From positions 1 to 55,522 of the forward strand of contig JAFEDD010000019.1 in assembly GCA_018241765.1 (NCBI GenBank): a DNA stretch of 55,522 nucleotides, given 5' to 3'. The notes beneath the pieces are model-generated. The model was given only the letters and a program-made list of their open reading frames with translations. It was not told the origin of the DNA and searched no databases. The stretch comes from Pseudomonadota bacterium (GTDB taxonomy: Bacteria; Pseudomonadota; Gammaproteobacteria; Burkholderiales; Casimicrobiaceae). This document shows positions 9,001 through 18,853 of this stretch, piece by piece. The position numbers and the translations under genes are program-made. The stretch's first letter is position 1; each line of letters begins with the position of its first letter.

Positions 9001-9231
9001 GCGAGCGGCGTCACCTTCGTCACGCTCGAGGACGAAAGCGGCAACAGCAACATCATCGTGTGGCGCGATGTCGCCGAGCGCGACCGCCGCGTGCTGCTGA
9101 CGGCGCGACTGATGCTCGTCACCGGCACGCTCGAGCGGCAAGGGCCGGTCACCCACCTCATCGCCGCACGGCTCGACGACCGCAGCGAGCTGATCGGCTC
9201 GCTCGCCGTGGCGAGCCATGATTTCCATTGA
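6082..9231 (+). CDS. dnaE2: Error-prone DNA polymerase DnaE2 (ImuC)
   Basis: 1049 aa C-family polymerase performing mutagenic translesion synthesis. An N-terminal PHP domain starts [18 protein letters not shown]. The catalytic centre shows [20 protein letters not shown] (aspartates near residues 388-390) and the third aspartate in [12 protein letters not shown] (near 538). Other family blocks are [35 protein letters not shown] and [14 protein letters not shown]. The C-terminal part carries the OB domain ([28 protein letters not shown]). Length fits DnaE2 (about 1030-1090 aa) rather than replicative DnaE1 (about 1160). The ATG at 6082 lies 4 bases after imuB, giving the order imuA-imuB-dnaE2 under LexA control. 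Confidence 0.97.
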   Translation: [1049 protein letters not shown]

Positions 9232-9374
9232 GCCCGTGAAGCCGGGCTGGCGCGCGCCGCCTGTGATTCGCACCAACAATCGTGCCATTCGTCGCAGCGG
9301 CGCTGCAAAGCGCCCGCCGATCGCCGACACTGCGCGCTGTTGCCTGCACTTGCGCGCCCCTGGCGCTCACCACG

Positions 9375-10298
9375 ATGATGAACCTCCGCGCCTCTGCCGT
9401 CTCCCACGCGATCCTGATCCTCGCCGCCACGTGCCTGCTTGGCGCCGCCGTCGGCGGCCCGGTGAACGCGCAGACGCCCGCCCCCGCTCCGGCCGCCGCT
9501 GCGGCGCCCGTCACCGCCCCGGCGCCGGCGAAGCCACGCAACTTTGCGCTGGTTTCCGCCGTGGGAGACCAGTTCCAGTACGTGCGGCAGAAGGAATCGG
9601 TCGGCTCGAACTTCATCGACCACTTCGTCAGGAAGACGCTGGTGGTGCCCGACCATGCGCTGAACTACGCCGTGCTGCGCGGCCTCGACCGCGCCGTCGC
9701 GCAGGAATATCCGGACAGCGAGCGCGTGCTGCTCGCCATGCGCGGCGTGCCCGACATCCAGAACGCGCTGCCGCAGGATCGCGAGGCGCTCACGATGCAG
9801 CACGTGCTCTCGGTGCTGGAAGCGAACCCCGCGCGCAAGGACTGGGACCAGATCATCGTCGTCGTGCCGAAATGGCTGATGAGCGAGCGCCAGGGCATGG
9901 GCGGCAAACTCACCGGCATCGGCATTTACGTGCAGCCGCTCGGCAATGACTGGGACACCTCCGGCGATCTGGTCGAGGATGCCGTCGAGGACACCGCCCG
10001 CGAGCAGGTGCGCTCGAAGAAATTCGTCGCCCCGTTCTTCTATGTGCAGGTCGTCACGCTCGACGCCAAGACGCTCAAGGTGCTGCGCAGCGAATCGCGC
10101 TACGACTTCCGCAAGATCGTCAACAAGGACTCCGCCGCGCTCGACGTGCAGGCGCAGTTCACGCCCGAGCAGCTCGCAGCGCACGTGCAGCGCTTCGTCG
10201 AGACCTCCGCGCTGAAGGCCGTCAACGAACAGGCCGACACCGGCACCGTGCAGGTCGGCCCGGTGCGCGAAGTGAAGCCGGAGCCGAAGAAGCCGTAG
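9375..10298 (+). CDS. Secreted or periplasmic protein of unknown function
   Basis: 307 aa. Starts MMNLRASAVSHAILILAATC followed by a clear signal peptide with probable cleavage after VNAQ, then an Ala/Pro-rich linker (TPAPAPAAAAAPVTAPAPA). The mature part is a globular alpha/beta-looking domain (FALVSAVGDQFQYVRQKESV, DQIIVVVPKWLMSE, GIGIYVQPLG, FFYVQVVTLDAKTLKVLRSE) ending in a Pro/Lys tail. No catalytic motif was recognised. Two adjacent ATG codons (9375, 9378) are both possible starts; an upstream in-frame start would precede the signal peptide and is less likely. It lies about 140 bases after dnaE2 and has its own downstream hairpin, so it is probably not part of the SOS operon. Confidence 0.8.
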   Translation: MMNLRASAVSHAILILAATCLLGAAVGGPVNAQTPAPAPAAAAAPVTAPAPAKPRNFALVSAVGDQFQYVRQKESVGSNFIDHFVRKTLVVPDHALNYAVLRGLDRAVAQEYPDSERVLLAMRGVPDIQNALPQDREALTMQHVLSVLEANPARKDWDQIIVVVPKWLMSERQGMGGKLTGIGIYVQPLGNDWDTSGDLVEDAVEDTAREQVRSKKFVAPFFYVQVVTLDAKTLKVLRSESRYDFRKIVNKDSAALDVQAQFTPEQLAAHVQRFVETSALKAVNEQADTGTVQVGPVREVKPEPKKP

Positions 10299-10316
10299 CG
10301 CGATGACGACCGGGTC

Positions 10317-10352
10317 CGCGCCCCGACGCCGAGTCGTGAAACTCGGGGCGCG
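10317..10352 (+). terminator. Strong hairpin after secreted-protein gene
   Basis: Perfect 10-bp arms CGCGCCCCGA (10317-10326) and TCGGGGCGCG (10343-10352) begin 19 bases after the stop. An inner alternative pairing exists between GAGT and ACTC. There is no T-run, so it is terminator-like rather than canonical. Confidence 0.5.
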
Positions 10353-10455
10353 TTCGAAGCCGTTGGTGCGGTCCGAGATGCTCGCCTGTCGCAAAACGTC
10401 GCGTCCGTACGTCTGATACGGACAGGCGCTCTTCCGCTGAGGACGAAGCGTCGAC

Positions 10456-11256
10456 GTGCCATGCAATGTCAACGACTCCCCGGTGTCCGTCATGCCTGCT
10501 CCCGCTCAACCCCGGTTCACGGAAAAAAACCTGTATACGCGGTTTGGGCCGCGTGCGACGGACGTCAAACAAGATGCGCTCGGGGATTGCTATTTCGTCG
10601 CCACGCTCGCGGCGGTGGCACGCCAGCGCCCGCAGTACATCAAGAGCTCGATCGCTTACGACCGCGCGTCGCACCATTTCATCGTCCGCCTGTTCGACAT
10701 GAAGGGAAAGATCAAATACGTCCATGTGACGCAGACGGAACTGGCCGACAACATCAATCGCCAGGGCGGCAGCTACATGGACAACACCAACAAGGACGAG
10801 AATGCGTGGCCCGCCGTGTTCGAGACGGCCTACGCCAAGATGTTCGACTCCAACCCGAAGGACGGGCTGGCCGAGGGCTACAACAAGATCGCCAACGGTG
10901 GCTGGCCGAAGGACGCGATGATGGCGATCACCGGATTTCTGGGTACCGAGATTGCGTTCACGATGGAGCCGCCATTGACTCGCGAACAGGCGATCGAACT
11001 GCTCGGTTCGCGCGTGGCGCTGGCGCTCAAGCAGAAGAAATTCGTCACCTTGTGGTCGGTGCCCGAAATCGACAAGCGGAACTGGCTTGAGAAGGCGCTC
11101 GGAACACCCGTGCCGCAGGACGGTCTGGTCGACGATCACGTCTATACCGTGCTGTCGAGACGCAGGCTGGGCACGGCGCGTGGACGGTCAATCTGCGCAA
11201 CCCCTGGGGCACCAACATGGGCGTCGGTGAAGGCAAAGATGCCGCCTCGGCATTGA
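10456..11256 (+). CDS. Calpain-like cysteine protease, frameshifted before the catalytic Asn
   Basis: 266 aa as it stands. The catalytic Cys is in DALGDCYFVATLAAVA (C45), preceded by KQ that can form the oxyanion hole, as in the C2 peptidase QxGDCW motif. The catalytic His is in DDHVYTVLS (H228). The Asn motif is missing from this frame but appears in the -1 frame just downstream as WTVNLRNPWGTN, the calpain N-P-W block. One extra base near 11157 would join them into about 292 aa. No signal peptide is present. The GTG at 10456 has a GAGGA 12 bases upstream; an ATG at 10492 is the alternative start. It could be a pseudogene, a sequencing error, or a programmed frameshift. Confidence 0.75.
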   Translation: MPCNVNDSPVSVMPAPAQPRFTEKNLYTRFGPRATDVKQDALGDCYFVATLAAVARQRPQYIKSSIAYDRASHHFIVRLFDMKGKIKYVHVTQTELADNINRQGGSYMDNTNKDENAWPAVFETAYAKMFDSNPKDGLAEGYNKIANGGWPKDAMMAITGFLGTEIAFTMEPPLTREQAIELLGSRVALALKQKKFVTLWSVPEIDKRNWLEKALGTPVPQDGLVDDHVYTVLSRRRLGTARGRSICATPGAPTWASVKAKMPPRH

Positions 11257-11333
11257 TCTCGGTGCCGTTGCGGACGTTGGTCGACACCGGTGGGTTACGG
11301 TCATTCCGCGTCAGCGATCGGCGCTTGCGTTGA
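11157..11333 (+). pseudogene. Out-of-frame C-terminal part of the calpain-like gene
   Basis: Continuation in the -1 frame: 58 codons starting ETQAGHGAWTVNLRNPWGTN and ending SFRVSDRRLR before a TGA at 11331. The NPW motif and the spacing from the active-site His match C2 peptidases. It is most simply read as the displaced 3' end of the gene at 10456. Confidence 0.7.
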
Positions 11334-11342
11334 AAGCGTTCG

Positions 11343-11780
11343 ATGATCAAGCAAACTTTCTTTGTGACAACCGCCGTCTTGGCGCTATTTTCGTCGGGGT
11401 GCAGCATGGCTGATACGGTAACCGCTATCTCTCCGGTCAACGAGCATGTGCAGCCGGTTGACGCTGCCACGGCGTCGGCTGACGTGGCAGCGCTCGATGC
11501 TGAGGTGACCGCGTTCCTGCGCGGCCGCTACACGATCGAGTCGGCAAGCTATTACCACTTTGCGGGCGAGATTCCGTGGGTCGCGATCGCCAAGAGCGTG
11601 CAGAACCAGATGCGCGAGAAGGCGATCGAGCGCGTGGTCTTCGACTGGAACAACCCGGGCTACGACTTCGTCGAGGTCTACCCGCAAGGCAAGAGCGCGT
11701 TCGCGGTGGCGATGTACACGAAGAGTTCGCGCAGCAAGCAAAAGTTGGTCGGCTATTTCGTGTTGAGCGCCGCCAGGTAG
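11343..11780 (+). CDS. Small putative lipoprotein
   Basis: 145 aa beginning MIKQTFFVTTAVLALFSSGC, a lipoprotein signal with lipobox SSGC, so the mature protein is predicted to be membrane-anchored. The mature domain (VAALDAEVTAFLRGRYTIES, VFDWNNPGYDFVEVYPQG, KQKLVGYFVLSAAR) looks like a compact alpha/beta fold but matches nothing I recognise. It starts 9 bases after the true stop of the displaced calpain-like reading frame, so the two were probably co-transcribed. A protease/inhibitor or effector/immunity relationship is conceivable but rests on adjacency only. Confidence 0.7.
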   Translation: MIKQTFFVTTAVLALFSSGCSMADTVTAISPVNEHVQPVDAATASADVAALDAEVTAFLRGRYTIESASYYHFAGEIPWVAIAKSVQNQMREKAIERVVFDWNNPGYDFVEVYPQGKSAFAVAMYTKSSRSKQKLVGYFVLSAAR

Positions 11781-11891
11781 TTCGCTTGCGGTTGGCCTTC
11801 GGCGTTGCGCGCACGGCGGCATTCGCGCAGCGCGCTGCGACCGCTGCGTTCTCTACAATGCCCGCTCAATCGATGAGCGAGCGCCTGTCCA

Positions 11892-14068
<2,177 letters not shown>

Positions 14069-14092
14069 GTTCGCGTCTTCGGCGCGGTGCCG

Positions 14093-14362
14093 CTATTCGC
14101 CTTCGCCGAACTTGTCCTCGATCAGCGCAACCAGCGCCTGCATGGCGTCGGCTTCATCGGGGCCGTCGGTTTCGATCTGGATGGTGATGCCCTTGCCGGC
14201 GGCGAGCATCATGACGCCCATGATGCTCTTGGCGTTGACGCGGCGGTCGTTGCGAAGCAGGTTCACCTCGCACTGGAAGCGGGTGGCGGTCTGGGTGATC
14301 TTCGCGGAGGCGCGGGCGTGCAGTCCGAGTTTGTTGGTGATCTCGATGTCGCGCTTTTGCAT
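14093..14362 (-). CDS. ptsH: Phosphocarrier protein HPr
   Basis: 89 aa. The phosphoacceptor His15 lies in KLGLHARASAK and the regulatory Ser46 in NAKSIMGVMML, both at canonical positions. HPr passes phosphate from enzyme I to EIIA components. In betaproteobacteria it typically lies between an EIIA-mannose-family gene and ptsI. Here the EIIA gene is upstream on the same strand (63 bases), but downstream lies the convergent tgt, so no enzyme I gene follows. No sugar permease (EIIB/C) is nearby, suggesting a regulatory rather than transport PTS. Confidence 0.95.
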   Translation of the reverse strand: MQKRDIEITNKLGLHARASAKITQTATRFQCEVNLLRNDRRVNAKSIMGVMMLAAGKGITIQIETDGPDEADAMQALVALIEDKFGEGE

Positions 14363-14425
14363 ATGCGCCGTGTTTTATCAGGCCCGGCGCCACGCTCGGG
14401 TGTCGCGTTGCGTTTCAATGTGGGT

Positions 14426-14881
14426 TCAATGCGGTTTGAGTGCGGGCAACCCTTCGTTGGCTGCGGAGTGCGCGACCTGCGGGCCGCGCACGGGGTCGGC
14501 TTCGATCTGGAACACGCCCTCGCAGCCACCACCGACCACGCGCTTCAAGAGCATGTCCATGCCGCGGTCACGGTAGCTCAGCGCGCGCACGAGCATCGGC
14601 ACGTTGACGCCGGCGACCGCTTCGACGTGGCCCGGTGCCAGCAGCCGGCAGGCGAGGTTGGCGGGGCTGGCGCCGAAGATGTCGGTGAGGATCAGCACGC
14701 CGTCGCCATCGTCGATCTCGTGGATCAGGCTGCGCGCGGCGTCGACCAGATCCGAGGGGCACTGGTTGGCCGCCACCGGCAGCGCCGCGAGCGCGTCGGG
14801 ACGGCGCCCAAGCACGTGCGAGGCGCACTGGATCAGCGCCTCGCCGAGCTGATCATGGGTGATGAGGAGAATACCGACCAT
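14426..14881 (-). CDS. PTS EIIA component, mannose/fructose family
   Basis: 151 aa. Begins MVGILLITHDQLGEALIQCA; His9 in THDQLG is the phosphorylation site expected for EIIA-Man domains. Other features are the GVLILTDIFGASPANLACRL block and NVPMLVRALSY, both diagnostic of the family. The ATG at 14881 is chosen because the family begins with this strand; codons further upstream are not conserved-looking. It is followed by ptsH and preceded, about 150 bases away, by gshB on the same strand, matching the common betaproteobacterial order gshB-EIIA-ptsH. Without EIIB or EIIC partners it probably works as a signalling phosphoacceptor. Confidence 0.92.
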   Translation of the reverse strand: MVGILLITHDQLGEALIQCASHVLGRRPDALAALPVAANQCPSDLVDAARSLIHEIDDGDGVLILTDIFGASPANLACRLLAPGHVEAVAGVNVPMLVRALSYRDRGMDMLLKRVVGGGCEGVFQIEADPVRGPQVAHSAANEGLPALKPH

Positions 14882-15034
14882 GCCGCACCCTCGATTCGGC
14901 CTCGTGGCGAGCGCGTCGCTGCCGAGGCGGAAAGTCAATCATCGCGCGATCCGGCCGTGCTGTCCACGGTCACCGGCGTGCGCATGAATTCATGCTAACA
15001 GGTAAATTGCTGCGCTGCGGCAAAAATCCAGGGC

Positions 15035-15979
15035 TCAGCGCTGGAGCGCGGACTCCAAGTTGCGAATAAACATCGCCGCGACGTCGAAACCGGTTTGCCG
15101 GGTGATCTCGACGAAACCGGTGGGGCTGGTGACGTTGATTTCGGTGACCTTGTCGCCGATGACGTCGAGCCCGACCAGAAAGAGCCCTTCGGCCGACAGC
15201 CGCTTGGCCATCGTTTCCGCGATGCGGCGGTCGTCCGCGCTGAGCGGGCGCGCCTCGGGGCGACCGCCGGCGGCCATGTTGCCGCGTGTCTCGCCGCTCA
15301 TCGGAATGCGGGCGAGGGCGAAGGGCACGACCTCGCCGCCGATCAGCAGGATGCGCTTGTCGCCGGCGGCGATCTCGGGCAGGTAGCGCTGCGCCATGAT
15401 GCTCTGCGTGCCGAGGTGGGTCAGCGTCTCGATGATGACCGAGAGGTTGCGGTCGCCGTCGCGGACGTGGAAGATGCCGCTGCCGCCCATGCCGTCGAGC
15501 GGCTTGAAGATCGCCTCGCCGTATTCGTGCACGAATTCGCGCAGCACGGCCGCCGAGCGCGTGACGGTGGTCGCGGCGATCATGTCCGGGTGCTTGAGGA
15601 TCGCCATCTTCTCGTTGTTGTCGCGGATGGCGCCGGGGCGGTTGAAGACATGGGCGCCCTGCTCGCAGGCACGCTCGAAGAGGTAAGTGTGATAGATGTA
15701 CTCCATGTCGAACGGCGGGTCCTTGCGCTCGATGACGGCGTCGAAGGCAGAGAGCGGCTGCGCCGCGCGTTCGTAGAGCTCGTACCAGTCGTGCTCGTCG
15801 TCGTTGACGGCGATCGGCTGCGCGAAGGCCTGCACGATGCCGTGGCTGGCGAAGACGTTGCCGGGTTCGATGACGAAGAGCTGGTGGCCGCGCGCCTGGG
15901 CGGCGCGCATCATGGCGACCGAGGAATCCTTGTATGCCTTCAGCCGGGCGACCGGGTCGACGTGAAACGCGATTTTCAT
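15035..15979 (-). CDS. gshB: Glutathione synthetase
   Basis: 314 aa ATP-grasp enzyme joining gamma-glutamylcysteine and glycine. Visible features are the N-terminal MKIAFHVDPVARLKAYKDSS, RKDPPFDMEYIYHTYLFERA, NRPGAIRDNNEKM, the ATP-grasp lysine segment AIFKPLDGMGGSGIF, and GLDVIGDKVTEINVTSPTG near the C-terminus with the metal-binding Asn. Length agrees with proteobacterial GshB (about 315 aa). The promoter side faces dispersed repeat copy C, whose edge is 32 bases upstream of the ATG. gshA is not in this window. Confidence 0.96.
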   Translation of the reverse strand: MKIAFHVDPVARLKAYKDSSVAMMRAAQARGHQLFVIEPGNVFASHGIVQAFAQPIAVNDDEHDWYELYERAAQPLSAFDAVIERKDPPFDMEYIYHTYLFERACEQGAHVFNRPGAIRDNNEKMAILKHPDMIAATTVTRSAAVLREFVHEYGEAIFKPLDGMGGSGIFHVRDGDRNLSVIIETLTHLGTQSIMAQRYLPEIAAGDKRILLIGGEVVPFALARIPMSGETRGNMAAGGRPEARPLSADDRRIAETMAKRLSAEGLFLVGLDVIGDKVTEINVTSPTGFVEITRQTGFDVAAMFIRNLESALQR

Positions 15980-16011
15980 GGGCGTGGAGGATAACCCTCG
16001 CCGTCTTGGAT

Positions 16012-16132
16012 CATCAGCTTTTCACGTCAAGGCGCATCTACAACGGGCTTGGCGGCACGAATCACGAAAAGTCGACTTTTGGTGAAATCGCGCTCTGAGC
16101 CCGTTTTGAATGCGGGTTTCACTCAAAAGATG
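16012..16132 (+). repeat. Dispersed ~120-bp palindromic element, copy C
   Basis: Starts CATCAGCTTTTCACG and ends with the corresponding AAAAGATG. The inner arms are GCATCTACAACGGGCTTGGC and GAGCCCGTTTTGAATGCGGG, and the centre is the perfect palindrome AAAAGTCGACTTTT. It lies just upstream of gshB. There is no LexA box next to this copy. Confidence 0.82.
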
Positions 16133-16228
16133 TAGGGCAATTTGGTGGTCGTTGCGACGGCTTTTCGTCCCCGGCAACGGCGAAAAACCGTAAGTATTTG
16201 ATTTTCAAGGAAAACTCACGCCGACACG

Positions 16229-16246
16229 GCGCGGCGTGCGCCGCGC
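16229..16246 (-). terminator. Probable terminator hairpin of DUF4124 gene
   Basis: Perfect 8-bp GC arms (GCGCGGCG / CGCCGCGC) 17 bases beyond the stop at 16263. On the minus strand a short T-run (GTTTTCC) follows about ten bases later, making a weak intrinsic terminator plausible. Confidence 0.4.
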
Positions 16247-16262
16247 GTCGCCCTGTTCGGAC

Positions 16263-17063
16263 TCAGCGCTTGCTGCCCTTCGGGTCGGGCAGGGGCTTGG
16301 CGGGCGTGGCGGCGGGCGGCGCCTTGGCTGCGGCGAGGCGGGCTGCCTCGGCCTCGAGCAGGGCCGCCAGCCGGGTGTGCTCGGCGGCGTTGCTGGCCGC
16401 GAGCTCGGCGCGCTCGCGGCGTTTTCGTGAGAGCAGCTCGCTGACGCGCGGCAGTTCGGCCTTGGCGTCGAGCGTCTGACCGGAGCCCGACTTGGCGCTG
16501 GCGGCGGCCTTGCCGGGCGCCGTCTTCGCGTCACCCTCGGACTTGCTGGTGGCGAGCAGGCGCGCCTGTTCGGGCGCGGTCAAGGCCACGCCCTGGGCCG
16601 CCTTCGTGAGCAGCGCCTCGCGCTCGGCGAGGGCGGCGATGTCGGTGTCGAGCGTGGCCAGCGCGCGGCCACGGGCGCGGTCGTGGTCGAGCAGCGTGGG
16701 GTAGGTGGCCATCAGCGCGCGGTCCTTGCGCTCCTGCTCGCGCTGCGCTTCCTGCGCTTTTGCTTCTTCGGCCGCGCGCAGCGCGGCGGCGCGCTTCTCT
16801 TCGGCGGTCAGCGCGCGCTCGACGCTGCCCTTCACGGTGCCGTCGGTGCGCAGTTCCTTGCGCGCGCGGTCGGTGGCGCTCGGCGGCACGCTGTCGCTGT
16901 ATTGCACGCGACCGTTCTCATCGACCCATTTGTAGAGCTGCGCTTGGGCGAGCGTTGCGGTCGTTGCGAGCGTCAGCGCGGTGAGCAGCGCGCAAGGCCG
17001 CCACGGCCGAAGGGGTCGGGGGCGAGACGGGACGCGGTCAGGACGGGACGCCGTATTGGGCAC
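16263..17063 (-). CDS. DUF4124-domain exported protein with long coiled coil
   Basis: 266 aa. A signal-like segment ([19 protein letters not shown]) leads into [20 protein letters not shown], the DUF4124 signature found in many beta- and gammaproteobacterial envelope proteins. The rest is Ala/Glu/Arg/Lys-rich and predicted coiled coil ([20 protein letters not shown] onward), ending in an Ala/Pro/Lys tail. The GTG at 17063 is the only start codon upstream of the signal segment without going far into pyrE. It overlaps the pyrE 3' end by 26 bases, so it is likely translated from the same message. Molecular role unknown; probably periplasmic or envelope-associated. Confidence 0.78.
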   Translation of the reverse strand: MPNTASRPDRVPSRPRPLRPWRPCALLTALTLATTATLAQAQLYKWVDENGRVQYSDSVPPSATDRARKELRTDGTVKGSVERALTAEEKRAAALRAAEEAKAQEAQREQERKDRALMATYPTLLDHDRARGRALATLDTDIAALAEREALLTKAAQGVALTAPEQARLLATSKSEGDAKTAPGKAAASAKSGSGQTLDAKAELPRVSELLSRKRRERAELAASNAAEHTRLAALLEAEAARLAAAKAPPAATPAKPLPDPKGSKR

Positions 17064-17700
17064 GGTAGCTCTCGATCTTTTGCTGATGGGCGTGCAGCGC
17101 GGGCTCGGTGGCCACCAGTTCCAGCACATCAGGCAAGGACGCAATGGCGACGACGGGGATGCCAAACGTCGCCTCTACCTCTTGCACTGCAGAGAGCGTG
17201 CCAGTGCCGCGTTCGCGGCGGTCGAGCATGATCAGCACGCCCGCCGGCGTGGCGCCTGCCGCCCGAATCAGCGCCACCGACTCGCGTACGCTGGTGCCGG
17301 CGGTGATCACGTCATCGACGATCAGCACGCGACCGGCCAGCGGTGCGCCGACGATGAGCCCGCCTTCGCCGTGATCCTTCGCCTCCTTGCGGTTGAAGGC
17401 ATACGGCAGATTGTGACCTTTTTCGGCAAGTCCGATGGCCAGCGCCGACACCAGCGGAATGCCCTTGTACGCGGGGCCGAAGGTCATGTCGAAGGGTACG
17501 CCGGCGGCGAGGACGGCGTCGGCGTAATACGCGCCGAGCCGGCGCAGCGATTCGCCGCTGTTGAAGAGCCCGCTGTTGAAGAAGTACGGCGACAGCCGCC
17601 CCGATTTCGTCTTGAATTCGCCAAAACGAAGCACGTCGCAATCGAGCGCGAAGCGCAGGAATTGCTGGCGGAAGGAGAGGGTTGGCGGCGGCTGCGTCAT
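17038..17700 (-). CDS. pyrE: Orotate phosphoribosyltransferase
   Basis: 220 aa enzyme of de novo pyrimidine synthesis making OMP from orotate and PRPP. The PRPP-binding motif is [16 protein letters not shown]. Other conserved blocks are [31 protein letters not shown] and [14 protein letters not shown] with the catalytic lysines. Length is normal (213-220 aa). It is divergent from xthA with 72 bases between the starts and is followed, overlapping, by the DUF4124 gene. The pyrE-xthA divergence is seen in several betaproteobacteria. Confidence 0.97.
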   Translation of the reverse strand: MTQPPPTLSFRQQFLRFALDCDVLRFGEFKTKSGRLSPYFFNSGLFNSGESLRRLGAYYADAVLAAGVPFDMTFGPAYKGIPLVSALAIGLAEKGHNLPYAFNRKEAKDHGEGGLIVGAPLAGRVLIVDDVITAGTSVRESVALIRAAGATPAGVLIMLDRRERGTGTLSAVQEVEATFGIPVVAIASLPDVLELVATEPALHAHQQKIESYRAQYGVPS

Positions 17701-17772
17701 GATTCGGGGCGATCGAAGAAAATTCGATTTTCACCCAATTGCCGCGCCTTCGATGGCGCCATCGCCCTTCCC

Positions 17773-18549
17773 ATGCGCATCGTGACCCTGAACGCCAATG
17801 GCATCCGCTCCGCCCACGACAAGGGGCTCGCCGAATGGATGCACGCGCTGCGCGGCTGGGACGTCTTTTGCGTGCAGGAGCTTCGGGCCACACCCGAGGA
17901 CGTGCCCGAGGCGCTGCAACGCCCCAAGCGCAGCCATGCGATCTTCAACCCGGCCGAGCGCCGAGGCTACGCCGGCACCGCGCTGTGGTCGCGGCGCGCG
18001 GCGAGCGGGGTGTGCACCGGCTTCGGGGTGCCCGAATTCGACCGTGAGGGGCGCTATCTCGAAGCGGATTTCGGCGCCGCGACGGTCGTCTCGCTGTATC
18101 TGCCGTCCGGGTCGGCGGGGCCGGAGCGCCAGGCGAGCAAGGACCGCTTTCTGCTCTCCTTTCGCGAGCATCTGAGGGCGCTGCGCGCCAGCGGCCGCGA
18201 GATCGTCATCGTCGGTGACTTCAACATCGCGCACCGCGAGATCGACCTGCGCAACTGGCGCAGCAACCAGAAAAACTCAGGCTTCCTGCCGCACGAGCGC
18301 GCCTGGCTGACCGAAGTGTTCGACGAGATCGGGTTTGTCGATGTCTTTCGCCGCCTCGACCCTCGGCCCGAGCAATACACATGGTGGAGCAACCGCGGCA
18401 ACGCCTACGCCAACAACGTCGGGTGGCGCCTCGACTATCAGATCGCGACCCCCGGCATCGCCGCCACCGCCCGACGAGCGCAGATCTATCGCGAACGGAA
18501 ATTCTCGGACCACGCGCCGCTAATCATCGATTACGACTTCGCGCTCTAG
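17773..18549 (+). CDS. xthA: Exodeoxyribonuclease III / AP endonuclease
   Basis: 258 aa EEP-fold nuclease acting at abasic sites and removing 3' blocking groups in base-excision repair. The family residues are Asn7 (LNANGIRSA), Glu36 (VFCVQELRA), the DxN pair in IVIVGDFNIAHREIDLRNW, and the C-terminal SDHAPLIIDY with the catalytic Asp-His. FRRLDPRPEQYTWWS and WRLDYQIAT fit the XthA/ExoA subgroup. The start at 17773 aligns the N-terminal beta strand with the family; reading further upstream would enter the antisense of pyrE. Confidence 0.95.
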   Translation: MRIVTLNANGIRSAHDKGLAEWMHALRGWDVFCVQELRATPEDVPEALQRPKRSHAIFNPAERRGYAGTALWSRRAASGVCTGFGVPEFDREGRYLEADFGAATVVSLYLPSGSAGPERQASKDRFLLSFREHLRALRASGREIVIVGDFNIAHREIDLRNWRSNQKNSGFLPHERAWLTEVFDEIGFVDVFRRLDPRPEQYTWWSNRGNAYANNVGWRLDYQIATPGIAATARRAQIYRERKFSDHAPLIIDYDFAL

Positions 18550-18853
18550 GGAAGCGCTGATCCAAAGCCCCTTTCGCGCTGATGTTCGCGACGCTCGCCG
18601 TGCCTGGGATTCACGGAGCGCACGCCAATGCTGCCTGGGCGCTGCCTGCCGAGCTTGGCGCGCTGCGCGGCACCGGTAACCGCCGGATCGATGCTGCTTG
18701 AATGCAACGTAGAGCAGGGGGTCGACTGCGACGCGGTCGGCACATGACACATGTCAACGACCTCGCGTGGCGAAGTCCATAGCCTAATCAAGGACAAAAG
18801 CGCCGCGCGGTGCATATCGTCGGCGGCTGCTGAAACCGGGCTCGGAGGTTGCT
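18550..18853. other. 304-bp intergenic region, no gene seen
   Basis: No convincing reading frame or RNA is visible. It holds a short inverted repeat TGACA-ca-TGTCA near 18745 and, at its right edge, the GGAGG ribosome site of the following gene. The composition is somewhat less GC-skewed than flanking genes. A promoter for the downstream secreted protein must lie here but no clear -35/-10 pair was found. Confidence 0.5.

Noticed and set aside
5854-9330. A 1158-codon open frame on the minus strand
   Set aside because: It is the antisense of dnaE2. Its translation is Arg/His/Ala/Gln-rich without domains, as expected from strongly biased codon use in a GC-rich gene.
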